Both the position numbers and the translations under genes were made by a program. DNA of 64,000 bases from an uncultured Collinsella sp. Its GTDB lineage: Bacteria; Actinomycetota; Coriobacteriia; Coriobacteriales; Coriobacteriaceae. Shown piece by piece: positions 27,230-35,235 of this stretch (position 1 is the stretch's first letter; every line of letters starts with the position of its first letter). The notes beneath the pieces were generated by a model. It had not been told where the DNA came from. It did no database searches and was given only the letters and a program-made list of their open reading frames with translations. The stretch is taken from positions 1 through 64,000 of the forward strand of contig CABUPE010000005.1 of the NCBI GenBank assembly GCA_902493515.1. Direction: 5' to 3'.

Positions 27230-27459
27230 GTGGTCAAAAAATGCCAAATATGAGTACTGTCACCAATTTAGTAGCAGCAAATTTCCTTGTAATGAGTGCC
27301 GAAGATCCCTATTTGTCCAAAAGTGAGACAGCGTTATTCCCCATAGGTTCAATAAAATGGGCTTCCTAACGAGAATGAATATCGTTTGGAAGCCCAAAAG
27401 ACGTAAAACATATGTGACTATCTTGGCAACAGTACTCATATTTGGCGCTTTTTGACCAC
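27230..27459. repeat. 230-bp element with 31-bp terminal inverted repeats
   Basis: The ends 27230-27260 and 27429-27459 are inverted copies of each other at 29 of 31 positions. The 168-bp interior has no ORF but holds a strong hairpin at 27358-27396. AACCCCT stands immediately left (27223-27229) and again at 27473-27479, possibly a duplicated target with a shifted right edge. It fills most of the 355-bp gap between folD and the dipeptidase gene. It resembles a MITE or a palindromic intergenic repeat. Confidence 0.7.
27358..27396 (-). terminator. Hairpin inside the inverted-repeat element
   Basis: TGGGCTTCC with AACGA (27358-27372) pairs with TCGTT and GGAAGCCCA (27382-27396), with a T-T mismatch. 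On the minus strand it is followed by TTTTATT and could end transcription coming from folD. Confidence 0.65.
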
Positions 27460-27496
27460 GTGGTATATGGCTAACCCCTCAAACAGCCCAAAACGC

Positions 27497-28351
27497 CTAT
27501 TTCGATGCACGCTCCGACGCCTCAATCACGTGTTTGGCAAGGATAGCCGTCGTTACAGCCCCCACGCCGCCCGGCACCGGAGTAATTGCGCCAACAACCG
27601 GCTCCGCAGCATCAAAATCGACGTCCCCGACCAGCTTGCCAGCGGCTTCGTCCCAATTAATGCCAACATCGATGATCGTCTGGCCCTCGCGAACCGCATC
27701 CGCGCCAATCGTGCGCGCGCGTCCAACGGCCGCAACCACAACATCAGCCGCACGGCACTCGGCAGCCAGGTCACGCGTATGCGTATGGCACGTCGTCACC
27801 GTGGCATTGCGAGCCGTAAGCATGGCGGCAACGGGACGGCCAATCACCAGCGACCGACCGACAACCGCGACCTTGGCCCCATCCAGCTCAACGCCATAAT
27901 GGTCCAGCAACGCCAACACGGCCTCGGCCGTGCAAGGAGCAAAGCCCTCGCCTCGCCCAGAAAGCGTGGTAAGCAGCGAGGCCGGCGTCATGGAGTCAAC
28001 ATCCTTGGCGGGATCAAGCGACGCGGCAACCGCATCCTCGTCAAGCCCAGCAGGCAACGGACGAAACATCAGGCAGCCATGAACAGCGGGGTCAGTATTG
28101 ATGTCCCCAATAACCGCCAGCAGCTCGTCCTGCGAAACATCGACAGGAAGTAAAACGCGGCGAGCCTCGATGCCAACCTTCTCGCAGCGCTTGAGGGCGC
28201 CGCGCTCGTAGGATAGATCGTCCTCGCGCTCGCCCACGCGAACGATGACCAGCGTCGGCACAACGCCGCACTCGCGCAGAGCGGCGCAGCGAGCAGCGAG
28301 CTCCTCGGTCAAAGCGCGGGCAACGGGAGCCCCTTTGAGCAGCTCTGCCAT
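27497..28351 (-). CDS. folD: Methylene-THF dehydrogenase FolD, apparently without the cyclohydrolase lysine
   Basis: FolD normally both oxidises 5,10-methylene-THF and hydrolyses methenyl-THF. The 284-residue protein keeps the nucleotide-binding GRSLVIGRP, KDVD and PVPGGVGAVT motifs and the active-site Tyr (Y48). Where other family members have YVxxKxK, this one reads YERGALK, so the catalytic Lys (K56 in the E. coli and human enzymes) is Ala52. The QLPLP motif is FRPLP, losing the Gln that supports that Lys. Dehydrogenase activity is plausible, cyclohydrolase activity is not. FchA, encoded 2 bases upstream, can supply it. ATG 28351 follows GAAGAGGGG. Confidence 0.9.
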   Translation of the reverse strand: MAELLKGAPVARALTEELAARCAALRECGVVPTLVIVRVGEREDDLSYERGALKRCEKVGIEARRVLLPVDVSQDELLAVIGDINTDPAVHGCLMFRPLPAGLDEDAVAASLDPAKDVDSMTPASLLTTLSGRGEGFAPCTAEAVLALLDHYGVELDGAKVAVVGRSLVIGRPVAAMLTARNATVTTCHTHTRDLAAECRAADVVVAAVGRARTIGADAVREGQTIIDVGINWDEAAGKLVGDVDFDAAEPVVGAITPVPGGVGAVTTAILAKHVIEASERASK

Positions 28352-28353
28352 GG

Positions 28354-28986
28354 CTATCCCCTCTTCCTGGCGGCGTCGGCGGCGCGGCGCGCCAGCGCAT
28401 CGGCGCGCGGCAGCCACGTATCCAGCAGCTCATCGCACGCCGCCTCAAGCTCCTCGGCGCGCGCCCGGTCTTTCATAGACGTAGTGTTGGCAAAGAGCGT
28501 CAGGCTCGCTCCCTGCATGGCGGCGCGGCAGAACACGGCACCGCACGCCACGTCGGACAGCAGCTGGCGCGAGCCCTTGTCCGCCATGTCCTCGAGCAGC
28601 GCCAGTGCGCGGCCGCAGGCGTCCATAATGCGGTACGGTGGCATGGCGGCCACGTGCAACGCGTCCTGAATCGCCGCAGGTCGAGCCGGGTCCTCGCGCG
28701 GAATACCATACGCCGCGGACACCTGGCCGTACGCGCGAACGTCCTCGGCGACCAGACCCACAAGTTCCTGCGCCAAATCATCCGCTTGGGCAAATGCGCG
28801 CGTCAGATCGTCTGCGCGATCGGAAAGCGCGGGATTGGTCGCCCCATAGCGAGCGACCATCCCACAAAGCGAGGCGCCCAGCGCACCCACAAAGGCGCTC
28901 GCGCTGCCACCGCCGGGAACCGGCTCGCGCGCGGCAAGCGCCTCGGCAAACCCGCGGCAGGTCTTGTCCATCATCTCTTGGCTCAT
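28354..28986 (-). CDS. fchA: FchA-type cyclodeaminase / methenyl-THF cyclohydrolase
   Basis: Members of this family convert methenyl-THF and formyl-THF into each other, or release ammonia from formimino-THF. The 210-residue all-helical protein has the signature PVPGGGSASAFVGALGASL near residue 25 and ends in a charged helix. It is directly followed by folD (2-base gap), which lacks the cyclohydrolase lysine, so a methenyl-THF cyclohydrolase role is strongly suggested. ATG 28986 is preferred over 28992 for its spacing from GAAGG. Fhs, at 43300, would deliver formyl-THF to this pair. Confidence 0.88.
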   Translation of the reverse strand: MSQEMMDKTCRGFAEALAAREPVPGGGSASAFVGALGASLCGMVARYGATNPALSDRADDLTRAFAQADDLAQELVGLVAEDVRAYGQVSAAYGIPREDPARPAAIQDALHVAAMPPYRIMDACGRALALLEDMADKGSRQLLSDVACGAVFCRAAMQGASLTLFANTTSMKDRARAEELEAACDELLDTWLPRADALARRAADAARKRG

Positions 28987-29363
28987 ACGCATGCACCTTC
29001 AAGTCATATACATCGGTCGGGTGGAAACCGCCGACCGACCGCATCGATCACATAATGGTGCTAAGTCTAGCCCATAAGTACATAAGCGTCAGCGCACCTG
29101 GCCATCGCGGATTTCTATGACGAACGATAGGCGTCGGCACCGCAAACATGGGACACATGGCCCACCTTTCGAGACTCCCGAGCAGCACAAGCTGGGGCAT
29201 ATCTATAAGTAAGGAACCCGTTGGGGAACGGCCGCGCAACGACCACAAGCGATGAACTGAGGCATAAGTCGCACAGTACACAGAGACATCCGCCGCCAGC
29301 GCAATCAGTACCCCAACAGCATGCGGCGCCGTGATGTCATCAGCAGACAAGGAGGACGCCACC
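28987..29363. other. Intergenic region between fchA and the first lipoprotein
   Basis: This 377-bp stretch has no gene I can support; minus-strand reading frames across it look like shadows. It contains ATGGGACACATGGCCCACC at 29148-29166, repeated exactly before the second lipoprotein at 30144-30162, so it likely carries a shared control element. An excellent ribosome binding site AAGGAGGA stands at 29349-29356. Confidence 0.5.
29148..29166 (+). repeat. 19-bp element shared by both lipoprotein upstream regions (copy 1)
   Basis: Identical 19-bp sequence to 30144-30162, with further similarity beyond it (a pyrimidine-rich step and GAG). It contains the near-palindrome TGGGACACATGGCCCA. It stands 198 bases before the first lipoprotein start. 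Confidence 0.6.
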
Positions 29364-29366
29364 ATG

Positions 29367-29961
29367 ATGAAAAACCCTATCAATCCTTTCCCTTTGCATC
29401 GCCCTCTTTGCCGCGCTCGCCCTTGTGGGCTGCGGCGGGAGCGCATCGGGGGGCGGCAGCGCCCCCAAGAGCGAGAGCAAGGAAAAGGCCCCCGTCGCCA
29501 AGAAGACCGACTACATCTGGTTTAAGGTCGAGATGCCCGAGGGCGTCGGCGTAAGCGACTCTGCCGGCAAGAATGCCGACAGGGTCCAGCTCACCTTCCC
29601 CGAAGACGAGAACGCCTCGGCCGATCGCTTTATCCCCGTTTGGAAAAAAGCGCTGACGGCCGAGGAATCCCACGCCGACCAGGCGGAAAAGAAGGGGGAT
29701 ACGTTCCAGTGGAAGGATGGCGGGTCCGTCGAGTATAACGGCAGGACGTGGCTCGTCGGAACATACGAGGACAACAGCGGCATCTCAACCATGCTTTTTA
29801 CCGATGTTGAGCCGGGAAGCGTCTACGTCCTCATCTCGAACTTCGACCAGCACAAGAAAGAAGCCGAGGCACTCCTCAACTCCATCGAGTTCCCCGATGA
29901 CATGGAAGAGGCAGTTTCCGAGGCACGCGAAGTCGAGATTTCGAGCATCGAGATCAAGTAA
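29367..29961 (+). pseudogene. Lipoprotein paralogue with a frameshift in the signal peptide
   Basis: ATG 29367 (with another ATG at 29364) follows AAGGAGGACGCC, but the reading frame is off by one base from the mature lipoprotein. Removing one A from the five-A run at 29370-29374 restores a perfect lipoprotein leader, MMKTLSILSLCIALFAALAL followed by VGCGG, and gives 197 residues, the exact length of the paralogue at 30235. The body (from GTG 29425) is intact, with DYIWFKVEMPEGVGV and DRFIPVW. So this is a recent inactivation, a phase-variable tract or a sequencing error. Function of the family is unknown. Confidence 0.75.
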
Positions 29962-29983
29962 CGGGACACCCGCACGCGCCTAC

Positions 29984-30031
29984 GCGCACCCGCGCACATG
30001 CGCACCCGCGCACATGCGCACCCGCGCACAT
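29984..30031 (+). repeat. Three tandem copies of a 16-bp repeat
   Basis: GCGCACCCGCGCACAT occurs three times without spacers, followed by a truncated fourth start (GCGCCCC). It lies between the lipoprotein stop and its terminator, in the 3' untranslated region. Confidence 0.9.
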
Positions 30032-30062
30032 GCGCCCCATTAAAACAACGGGCGCCCAACCC

Positions 30063-30097
30063 GGGGAGGGCCGGCAGCACCGGCCCTCCCCTCTTTT
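30063..30097 (+). terminator. Terminator of the first lipoprotein gene
   Basis: A perfect 12-bp stem (30063-30074 with 30080-30091) around CAGCA runs into TCTTTT. Confidence 0.93.
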
Positions 30098-30143
30098 GCG
30101 CCCGAACATATTGCCACTTAACGGCGCAAATCCGGCACCCAGA

Positions 30144-30162
30144 ATGGGACACATGGCCCACC
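30144..30162 (+). repeat. 19-bp element shared by both lipoprotein upstream regions (copy 2)
   Basis: Exact copy of 29148-29166, here 73 bases before the second lipoprotein start. Shared position in a duplicated unit suggests a promoter or operator; which protein binds is unknown. Confidence 0.6.
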
Positions 30163-30234
30163 CTAGCGAGCCGTCCGCGCGTACAGTAAAGGCAGGTAAT
30201 CCATGGGCGGTTACAGATCGAGGAGGACACGACC

Positions 30235-30828
30235 ATGAAAAAGAAGGCCTTTGCGATTCTCACCCTCTGCATCAGTCTCTTTGCCGCGGTTGCCCTGGTG
30301 GGCTGCGGTGGCAGCGGCGGCGCTACCGGAAGTGGCGGTGGCGGCGGAGCAGAAAAGCCAGCCGTGGATATGAGGACCGACTTCATTTGGTTTAAGGTCG
30401 AGGTCCCCGAGGGCGTCGAGGTCACCGACGTCGCAGGCGATACCGCCGACAGGGCCCAGTTTAAGTTCACCGAGAGCGAGCACGCCAGCGATCGCTTCAT
30501 CCCCGTCTTCGATCCTGACAAGAACGCCGACGAGCTGTTCGACTACGAGGCCAAATGGAAGGCCAACTCTGGATGGACCGAGAGCGATCCCGTTAAGTAC
30601 AACGGCAAGACCTGGCGCAGTGCCTACTTCACGCACTCGGGCGGCGTAACGACCGAGTACTTCACCGACGTTGACGGCGGCAGTGTGTACGTGCGTATCG
30701 ACAACGTCGAGGAACACAAGGACGCCGTCGAGACCATGATGAAGTCCCTGGAGTTTGCCGATGATATCGCCGAGGCAAAGACCGAGGCCATGGACGTCAA
30801 GCTCGACGATATCGAGATTAAGCGCTAA
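30235..30828 (+). CDS. Predicted lipoprotein, duplicated family
   Basis: A 197-residue protein with a clear lipoprotein signal (MKKKAFAILTLCISLFAAVA then LVGCGG, Cys at 24). After a Gly/Ser-rich spacer comes a domain with TDFIWFKVEVPEGVEV, SDRFIPVFD and TEYFTDVDGGSVYVRI. It is paralogous over the full length to the frameshifted gene upstream. I do not recognise the family; it is exported and anchored to the membrane outer face. GAGGAGGACACGACC precedes the ATG, and a terminator follows at 30901. Confidence 0.85.
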   Translation: MKKKAFAILTLCISLFAAVALVGCGGSGGATGSGGGGGAEKPAVDMRTDFIWFKVEVPEGVEVTDVAGDTADRAQFKFTESEHASDRFIPVFDPDKNADELFDYEAKWKANSGWTESDPVKYNGKTWRSAYFTHSGGVTTEYFTDVDGGSVYVRIDNVEEHKDAVETMMKSLEFADDIAEAKTEAMDVKLDDIEIKR

Positions 30829-31133
30829 GCGACTGGCGAGCGCAACGGGAAACACGGTCGCAGTGCAAACAAGCGACGGTACCCCAACGCTTCGTACCCA
30901 GGGAGGGCCGGTAAACCGACCCTCCCCTTTCTTATGCCGGTAGCCGACGAACGCAGGATGTCGGGCTCCAAAACCATACCAGACGTGATAACAGCACAAA
31001 TAGACAAGTGCCCCAACACGTCCGCCCGCCGATTTATAGCGCCGCGCAGGCAATTTAAACCGGCGTCTTTAAACATCTGGGCAGTATAGTGACCAAAACA
31101 AGTGCATAACCGCACCCTGCGAACGGAGGAGAT
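30829..31133 (+). other. Intergenic region between lipoprotein and PI-PLC genes
   Basis: This 305-bp spacer holds the lipoprotein terminator at 30901-30933 and then about 200 bases that should carry the PI-PLC promoter. TATAGTG at 31085-31091 may be a -10 element, but I see no convincing -35 partner. No ORF is supported. Confidence 0.4.
30901..30933 (+). terminator. Terminator of the second lipoprotein gene
   Basis: GGGAGGGCCGG (30901-30911) pairs with CCGACCCTCCC (30916-30926), one mismatch, followed by CTTTCTT. Confidence 0.88.
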
Positions 31134-33593
31134 ATGACCGAACACCACGCCATCAGTCGCCGAGCGTTTACGTTGGGCCTAGGACTTGCGGCGTTGTCGC
31201 CGCTTGCAAGCCTGCCCGAAACCGCGACGCTGGGTATTCCCCTGCGAGCGGCATTTGCAGAAGACACGCCCACACCGGCGGCCAACCTCGACAAGTTCGT
31301 CATTCGCCTTCGCCCCGCGGGCTACTTTCGTACCGCAAGCGTCAACCAAGACGGCAACTTCAAGGGCAACGTCTGCCATCTGTTTAACGACGGCACGTCC
31401 AGCAAGCTCATCCTTGAGCACGTAGAGACCGATACAGATAATAGAAATTGGTATGCCATCCGCACCCTGCTCAATTTCGAAGAGCACAAGAAGACGGGCT
31501 ACAGCATTTGGTCGGTCGATGGCGACTCGGACAAAGATGGAAAGGTCATCCACGTATGGAGTGGCGAGCATGACGGCAAGCCCAGCCGCTCTTTTGCGTT
31601 CGACCGCCAGTCAAACGGAACCTACATCATCCGAGACCGCACAAACGAGAAAAAAGACATTAATTACCTGGCCATAGAAAAGGACGGCAAAGACCAAGAC
31701 AACAACAAGATCTGCCACAAGAGGAAGAGCATTCCATGGGAGCTCGAACTTGTCGGTTACGACAAGGGCGAGATCAATACCACGGTTAGAAGTATCGACT
31801 GGATCACGTATAGCAGCTACGTCGACGGACCATGCTGGATGAAATACGTCGACGGCAACAAATACCTCGACGAGCTGATCATTCCGGGCACGCATGATTC
31901 GAGCACCTGCAGCGTCGACAACGACACCGAGCCCCAAACCTCGCTTGCAAAGTGCCAGCAGGATTACATCCCCACGCAGTTGCTCGAAGGCATTCGCTAT
32001 TTTGATATCCGACTTGGAAAGAACGACGATAAAGGCGACCCCGGCATCGACCATGGAATATGCTACCTGCTCAAAAAAGACGGGGGCTTTATACATCTCT
32101 CCGATGTCATCGGTTACTTCAAAACATTTTTGAACGAAAACCCGTCAGAAGCGCTCATCATGCTGGTGTCACGAGGCAACGACGAAGCCACCGACGACAG
32201 TGTTACGACGGCTTTCGCCAATGTTATGGACAATAACTCCGATCTGTTCTATACGTCGAGCCATGTCCCCACACTGAACGAGGTGCGCGGAAAGATCGTC
32301 TTGTTGCGTCGATTTAAACTCGCCGGCGACAGTGTAGACGGCCACACGTGGGGCCTCGACCTCACCGAATGGGACGACAAAATCAAGACGCATTCCGGAA
32401 AGTCCATGTGCCTCGTGAAATACGAGCAAGGCTTTGAGGCTGCGGGCAATACGGGCGACAAAGAGCCCTATAGCACAGCGGTATATGCCCAAGACCATTA
32501 CAACTGCACGGGGTCCAGTAAAATCGACTGGGTCGATATGGCCCTGAAGGCAGCGTCCGAGTTCGAGCGCAGCACCGTAGATATCACTGCCGCGGACGGG
32601 ACAACGGTGCAGGCAACGGAGCGCTGCTGGTTTATCAACTACACGAGCTGCACGCAAAACAACCCTTTTACCGCAGCGCGAGTGGTCGACGAGCACCTGT
32701 ACAAGAGCTCGTATATAAACAATAGCGGAGTTGAGAGCACAAAGGCGGACTGCCGCAAGCACATTGGCATCATTGCGTCCGACTTTGTTGATGCGGCACT
32801 GGCCCGAAGCATCTACCAGCGCAATTACGATACGCAGCACAAGCAGACGGCTTCGTGCTACCTCCCAGCCCGCATGCACATGACATATGGTGACTCGCTG
32901 AGCGACGCCTCGCTCCAGGACGGCAAGACCGTTGGCGAGGGTCATTTCCGCCTCGTCGACAGCAGCAACGTACTCAACGTGGCGGCTTCGGGAAGCGCTT
33001 TTGCCATCGAATACGTTGATGTCGATGCCTTGGGCAATGAGACCGTTATAGGGCTGCAGGGATCCGTGCCCATCGATATCGATCCGCGCGTGCTGACGCC
33101 TCATTTTGAGGGACTCGAAGGCCTTAAGGCCGGCGAGGACGTGCGCGCCAAGATTGCGGCATCACTCGAGGGCAAGCTCGAAACCGATGCCTGCACGGCC
33201 CAGCTCGAGTTTATGCACGATGCAAACGGCGCTCCGGGCACGGCAGTGGCCGAGGGTGAGGCATTTGCCGCGGGGACGTATTGGGTGCGTGCGAAAGGCC
33301 TGTTGCGCGACGCGGCGCAAAACTACACGCTTGCCACCGACGGAGCCGCAAGCTTTACCGTAGCGGCCTCGGGCAGTGCAGGCGGCGCCGGCACCGGCAC
33401 TGGCGCCAACGCGGGCAGCGCGGACAAGAACGGTAAGGGCAACAAGGGCAAGGGCTCGGGCGGAAAACTCGCCGACACAGGCGACGGTTCCGGCATTGCC
33501 GCCGGGCTCGCCGCTGCCGCCGTGGCAACAACGGTTGCCGGCGCAGCAATGCTTGCCAATGACCGCGAAGACAACGAAGGTGCTAGCGAATAG
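31134..33593 (+). CDS. Surface phosphatidylinositol-specific phospholipase C with trefoil-like domain
   Basis: The 819-residue protein has a Tat-like leader (SRRAFTLGLGLAALSPLA), a probable ricin-type beta-trefoil region (about 50-210) and a PI-PLC X domain (about 240-560) with both catalytic histidines visible, IIPGTHDSST (H254) and the H of GIDHGICYL (H307). After a further domain comes a Gly/Lys-rich stretch and a sorting signal, LADTG at 779-783 followed by a membrane segment and a charged tail; LAxTG is a sortase variant used by actinobacteria. Such enzymes cleave phosphatidylinositol or GPI anchors. ATG 31134 follows GGAGGAG. Confidence 0.85.
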   Translation: MTEHHAISRRAFTLGLGLAALSPLASLPETATLGIPLRAAFAEDTPTPAANLDKFVIRLRPAGYFRTASVNQDGNFKGNVCHLFNDGTSSKLILEHVETDTDNRNWYAIRTLLNFEEHKKTGYSIWSVDGDSDKDGKVIHVWSGEHDGKPSRSFAFDRQSNGTYIIRDRTNEKKDINYLAIEKDGKDQDNNKICHKRKSIPWELELVGYDKGEINTTVRSIDWITYSSYVDGPCWMKYVDGNKYLDELIIPGTHDSSTCSVDNDTEPQTSLAKCQQDYIPTQLLEGIRYFDIRLGKNDDKGDPGIDHGICYLLKKDGGFIHLSDVIGYFKTFLNENPSEALIMLVSRGNDEATDDSVTTAFANVMDNNSDLFYTSSHVPTLNEVRGKIVLLRRFKLAGDSVDGHTWGLDLTEWDDKIKTHSGKSMCLVKYEQGFEAAGNTGDKEPYSTAVYAQDHYNCTGSSKIDWVDMALKAASEFERSTVDITAADGTTVQATERCWFINYTSCTQNNPFTAARVVDEHLYKSSYINNSGVESTKADCRKHIGIIASDFVDAALARSIYQRNYDTQHKQTASCYLPARMHMTYGDSLSDASLQDGKTVGEGHFRLVDSSNVLNVAASGSAFAIEYVDVDALGNETVIGLQGSVPIDIDPRVLTPHFEGLEGLKAGEDVRAKIAASLEGKLETDACTAQLEFMHDANGAPGTAVAEGEAFAAGTYWVRAKGLLRDAAQNYTLATDGAASFTVAASGSAGGAGTGTGANAGSADKNGKGNKGKGSGGKLADTGDGSGIAAGLAAAAVATTVAGAAMLANDREDNEGASE

Positions 33594-33622
33594 GCAAGCC
33601 AGTCTTTTGGGCGCATCAACTC

Positions 33623-33659
33623 AATCGGGGCGTAGAATACCGTTCTGCGCCCCGATTTT
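33623..33659 (+). terminator. Terminator of the PI-PLC gene
   Basis: AATCGGGGCG (33623-33632) pairs with CGCCCCGATT (33648-33657), extended inside by AGAA/TTCT, and runs into TTTTC. Confidence 0.9.
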
Positions 33660-33685
33660 CACCTTGGCCCGTACACCGTTATCGG

Positions 33686-33955
33686 CTACATCACCATGTT
33701 CAGCGCGTTAACAAACTCCTGGGCCTTCGCACGACTGCTCGGGCTAAAGACGCAAGCGGTTAACAGTCGATTGCGCAGAAAAACGTCGCGGCCCTTGATC
33801 CTGTTGACCCCCGTGATGTCCTTAAGGTAAACGATCTCGGTGTGCTTGCCACCAAACGTGCCCTTCTTGAGCACCTCGATACGGTTAGGCTAGATCTTGA
33901 CGTCTTTAAACCTGCCCGAACCTTTGTCCTGGAACAGCAAAGTGTTGTTATCCAT
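33686..33955 (-). pseudogene. PH-like small protein gene with in-frame amber codon
   Basis: From ATG 33955 the frame reads MDNNTLLFQDKGSGRFKDVK then I, a TAG at 33890-33892, and PNRIEVLKKGTFGGKHTEIV onward to the stop at 33686. Without the TAG it would be an 89-codon protein resembling bacterial PH-like (DUF4429/YokE-type) domains: an 'IxPNRIEV' strand, YLKDITGV and a C-terminal helix AQEFVNALNMVM. One C-to-T change of CAG to TAG explains the break. It may be a fresh pseudogene or carry a sequencing error. Confidence 0.65.
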
Positions 33956-34116
33956 GCGTGTCACTCCCGCGGGGTTCGCTAAAACTGCCTCTATGGCCAC
34001 ATTTTAGTCACCGCAAGGCTCCCATGCGAAGGTGCCAGACAGCACAGCAATTCGTGTCCGCGCGAGGCTTTAAACTAAATGCGATAAAGATGCATTCCAC
34101 AGGAGGAAAGTGGGCG

Positions 34117-35172
34117 ATGGTGATGGGCGAACTGGCAAACCGCGGAGAATCGGCAATCGTGCCCGAAGGTTTTTATAAGCAGGTTTCCTCGATTCTCAAC
34201 GCTGCTCGCGACAAGGCATATGCCGCCGTTAACTTTGCGATGGTTGAGGCATATTGGGAGATCGGCAAGAGCATTGTTGAGGAACAGGGCGGAGAAGAGC
34301 GCGCCAGGTATGGAGAGGCGCTGCTTAAAGGACTCGCGACCAGGCTTACCACAGATTTCGGCAAAGGCTTTGATACCTCAAACCTCCGCTACATGCGGCA
34401 GTTTTATTTAGCATTCCCAATTCGTGACGCACTGCGTCACGAATTGAACTGGACACATTATCGCAGACTATCTCGCATTCCCGACCCCGAAGCTCGCATT
34501 TGGTACATGAACGAATGCGCCGACTCTCGCTGGAGCACGCGTCAGCTCGAGCGCCAAATCAACACCATGTTCCGCGAGCGTCTACTTGCCAGCAAGGACA
34601 AAGAGACCGTCGCCCAGGAAATCCAAAAGAGCGTCCCGGTTCATCGCCCCGAGGATATTATCCGCGACCCATATGTGCTGGAGTTTTTAGGCTTCTCGGA
34701 CGATACTGCGTTTCGTGAGAGCGATTTAGAGCAGGCACTCATCACGCATCTTCAGAGGTTTCTGTTGGAACTTGGCCGCGGCTTCGCTTTCGAGGCGCGT
34801 CAGAAGCGCATCACCTTTGATGGACGTCATTTCTATATTGACCTCGTTTTTTACAACTATCTGATGCGCTGCTTCGTGCTCATCGACCTTAAGACCGATG
34901 ACCTTACGCATCAGGACCTGGGCCAGATGCAAATGTATGTGAACTACTACACGCGTGAGCTCATGAACGAAGGCGACAATCCACCCATAGGCATCGTGCT
35001 CTGCGCGGACAAAAGCGATTCGATTGTCGAGTACACGCTGCCCGAAGACAACGACCAAGTGTTTGCCGCCAAATACCTGCCGTACCTTCCAAGCAAGGAA
35101 GAGCTGGCGCGCGAGCTGAGTGCCGAATACCGCGCCATCAACGAAGCGACTAATGGCGAAGCGCAAGGGTAG
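34117..35172 (+). CDS. YhcG/DUF1016 family PD-(D/E)XK nuclease
   Basis: The 351-residue protein joins an N-terminal helical DUF1016 region (about 10-170, with MVEAYWEIGKSIVE and GFDTSNLRYMRQFY) to a C-terminal PD-(D/E)XK-type nuclease domain with IDLVFYN and VLIDLKT, the acidic and Lys residues expected for metal-dependent cleavage. Family members are often carried on mobile elements or near restriction systems. ATG 34117 is preferred because AGGAGG lies 10 bases upstream. The ADP-ribosylglycohydrolase starts 63 bases later on the same strand, suggesting a functional pair. Confidence 0.85.
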   Translation: MVMGELANRGESAIVPEGFYKQVSSILNAARDKAYAAVNFAMVEAYWEIGKSIVEEQGGEERARYGEALLKGLATRLTTDFGKGFDTSNLRYMRQFYLAFPIRDALRHELNWTHYRRLSRIPDPEARIWYMNECADSRWSTRQLERQINTMFRERLLASKDKETVAQEIQKSVPVHRPEDIIRDPYVLEFLGFSDDTAFRESDLEQALITHLQRFLLELGRGFAFEARQKRITFDGRHFYIDLVFYNYLMRCFVLIDLKTDDLTHQDLGQMQMYVNYYTRELMNEGDNPPIGIVLCADKSDSIVEYTLPEDNDQVFAAKYLPYLPSKEELARELSAEYRAINEATNGEAQG

Positions 35173-35235
35173 CAACACGTTGTGACCGATACCCCCGACG
35201 ACGTTCCACTTCCCCTGGCATAAGAGGAGCATTCC

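Noticed and set aside
29984..30031. CRISPR-like array
   Set aside because: The three 16-bp units have no spacers between them, so it is a simple tandem repeat.
30211..31053. 280-codon minus-strand frame over the second lipoprotein
   Set aside because: The plus strand has a signal peptide, lipobox, ribosome site and terminator; this frame has none.
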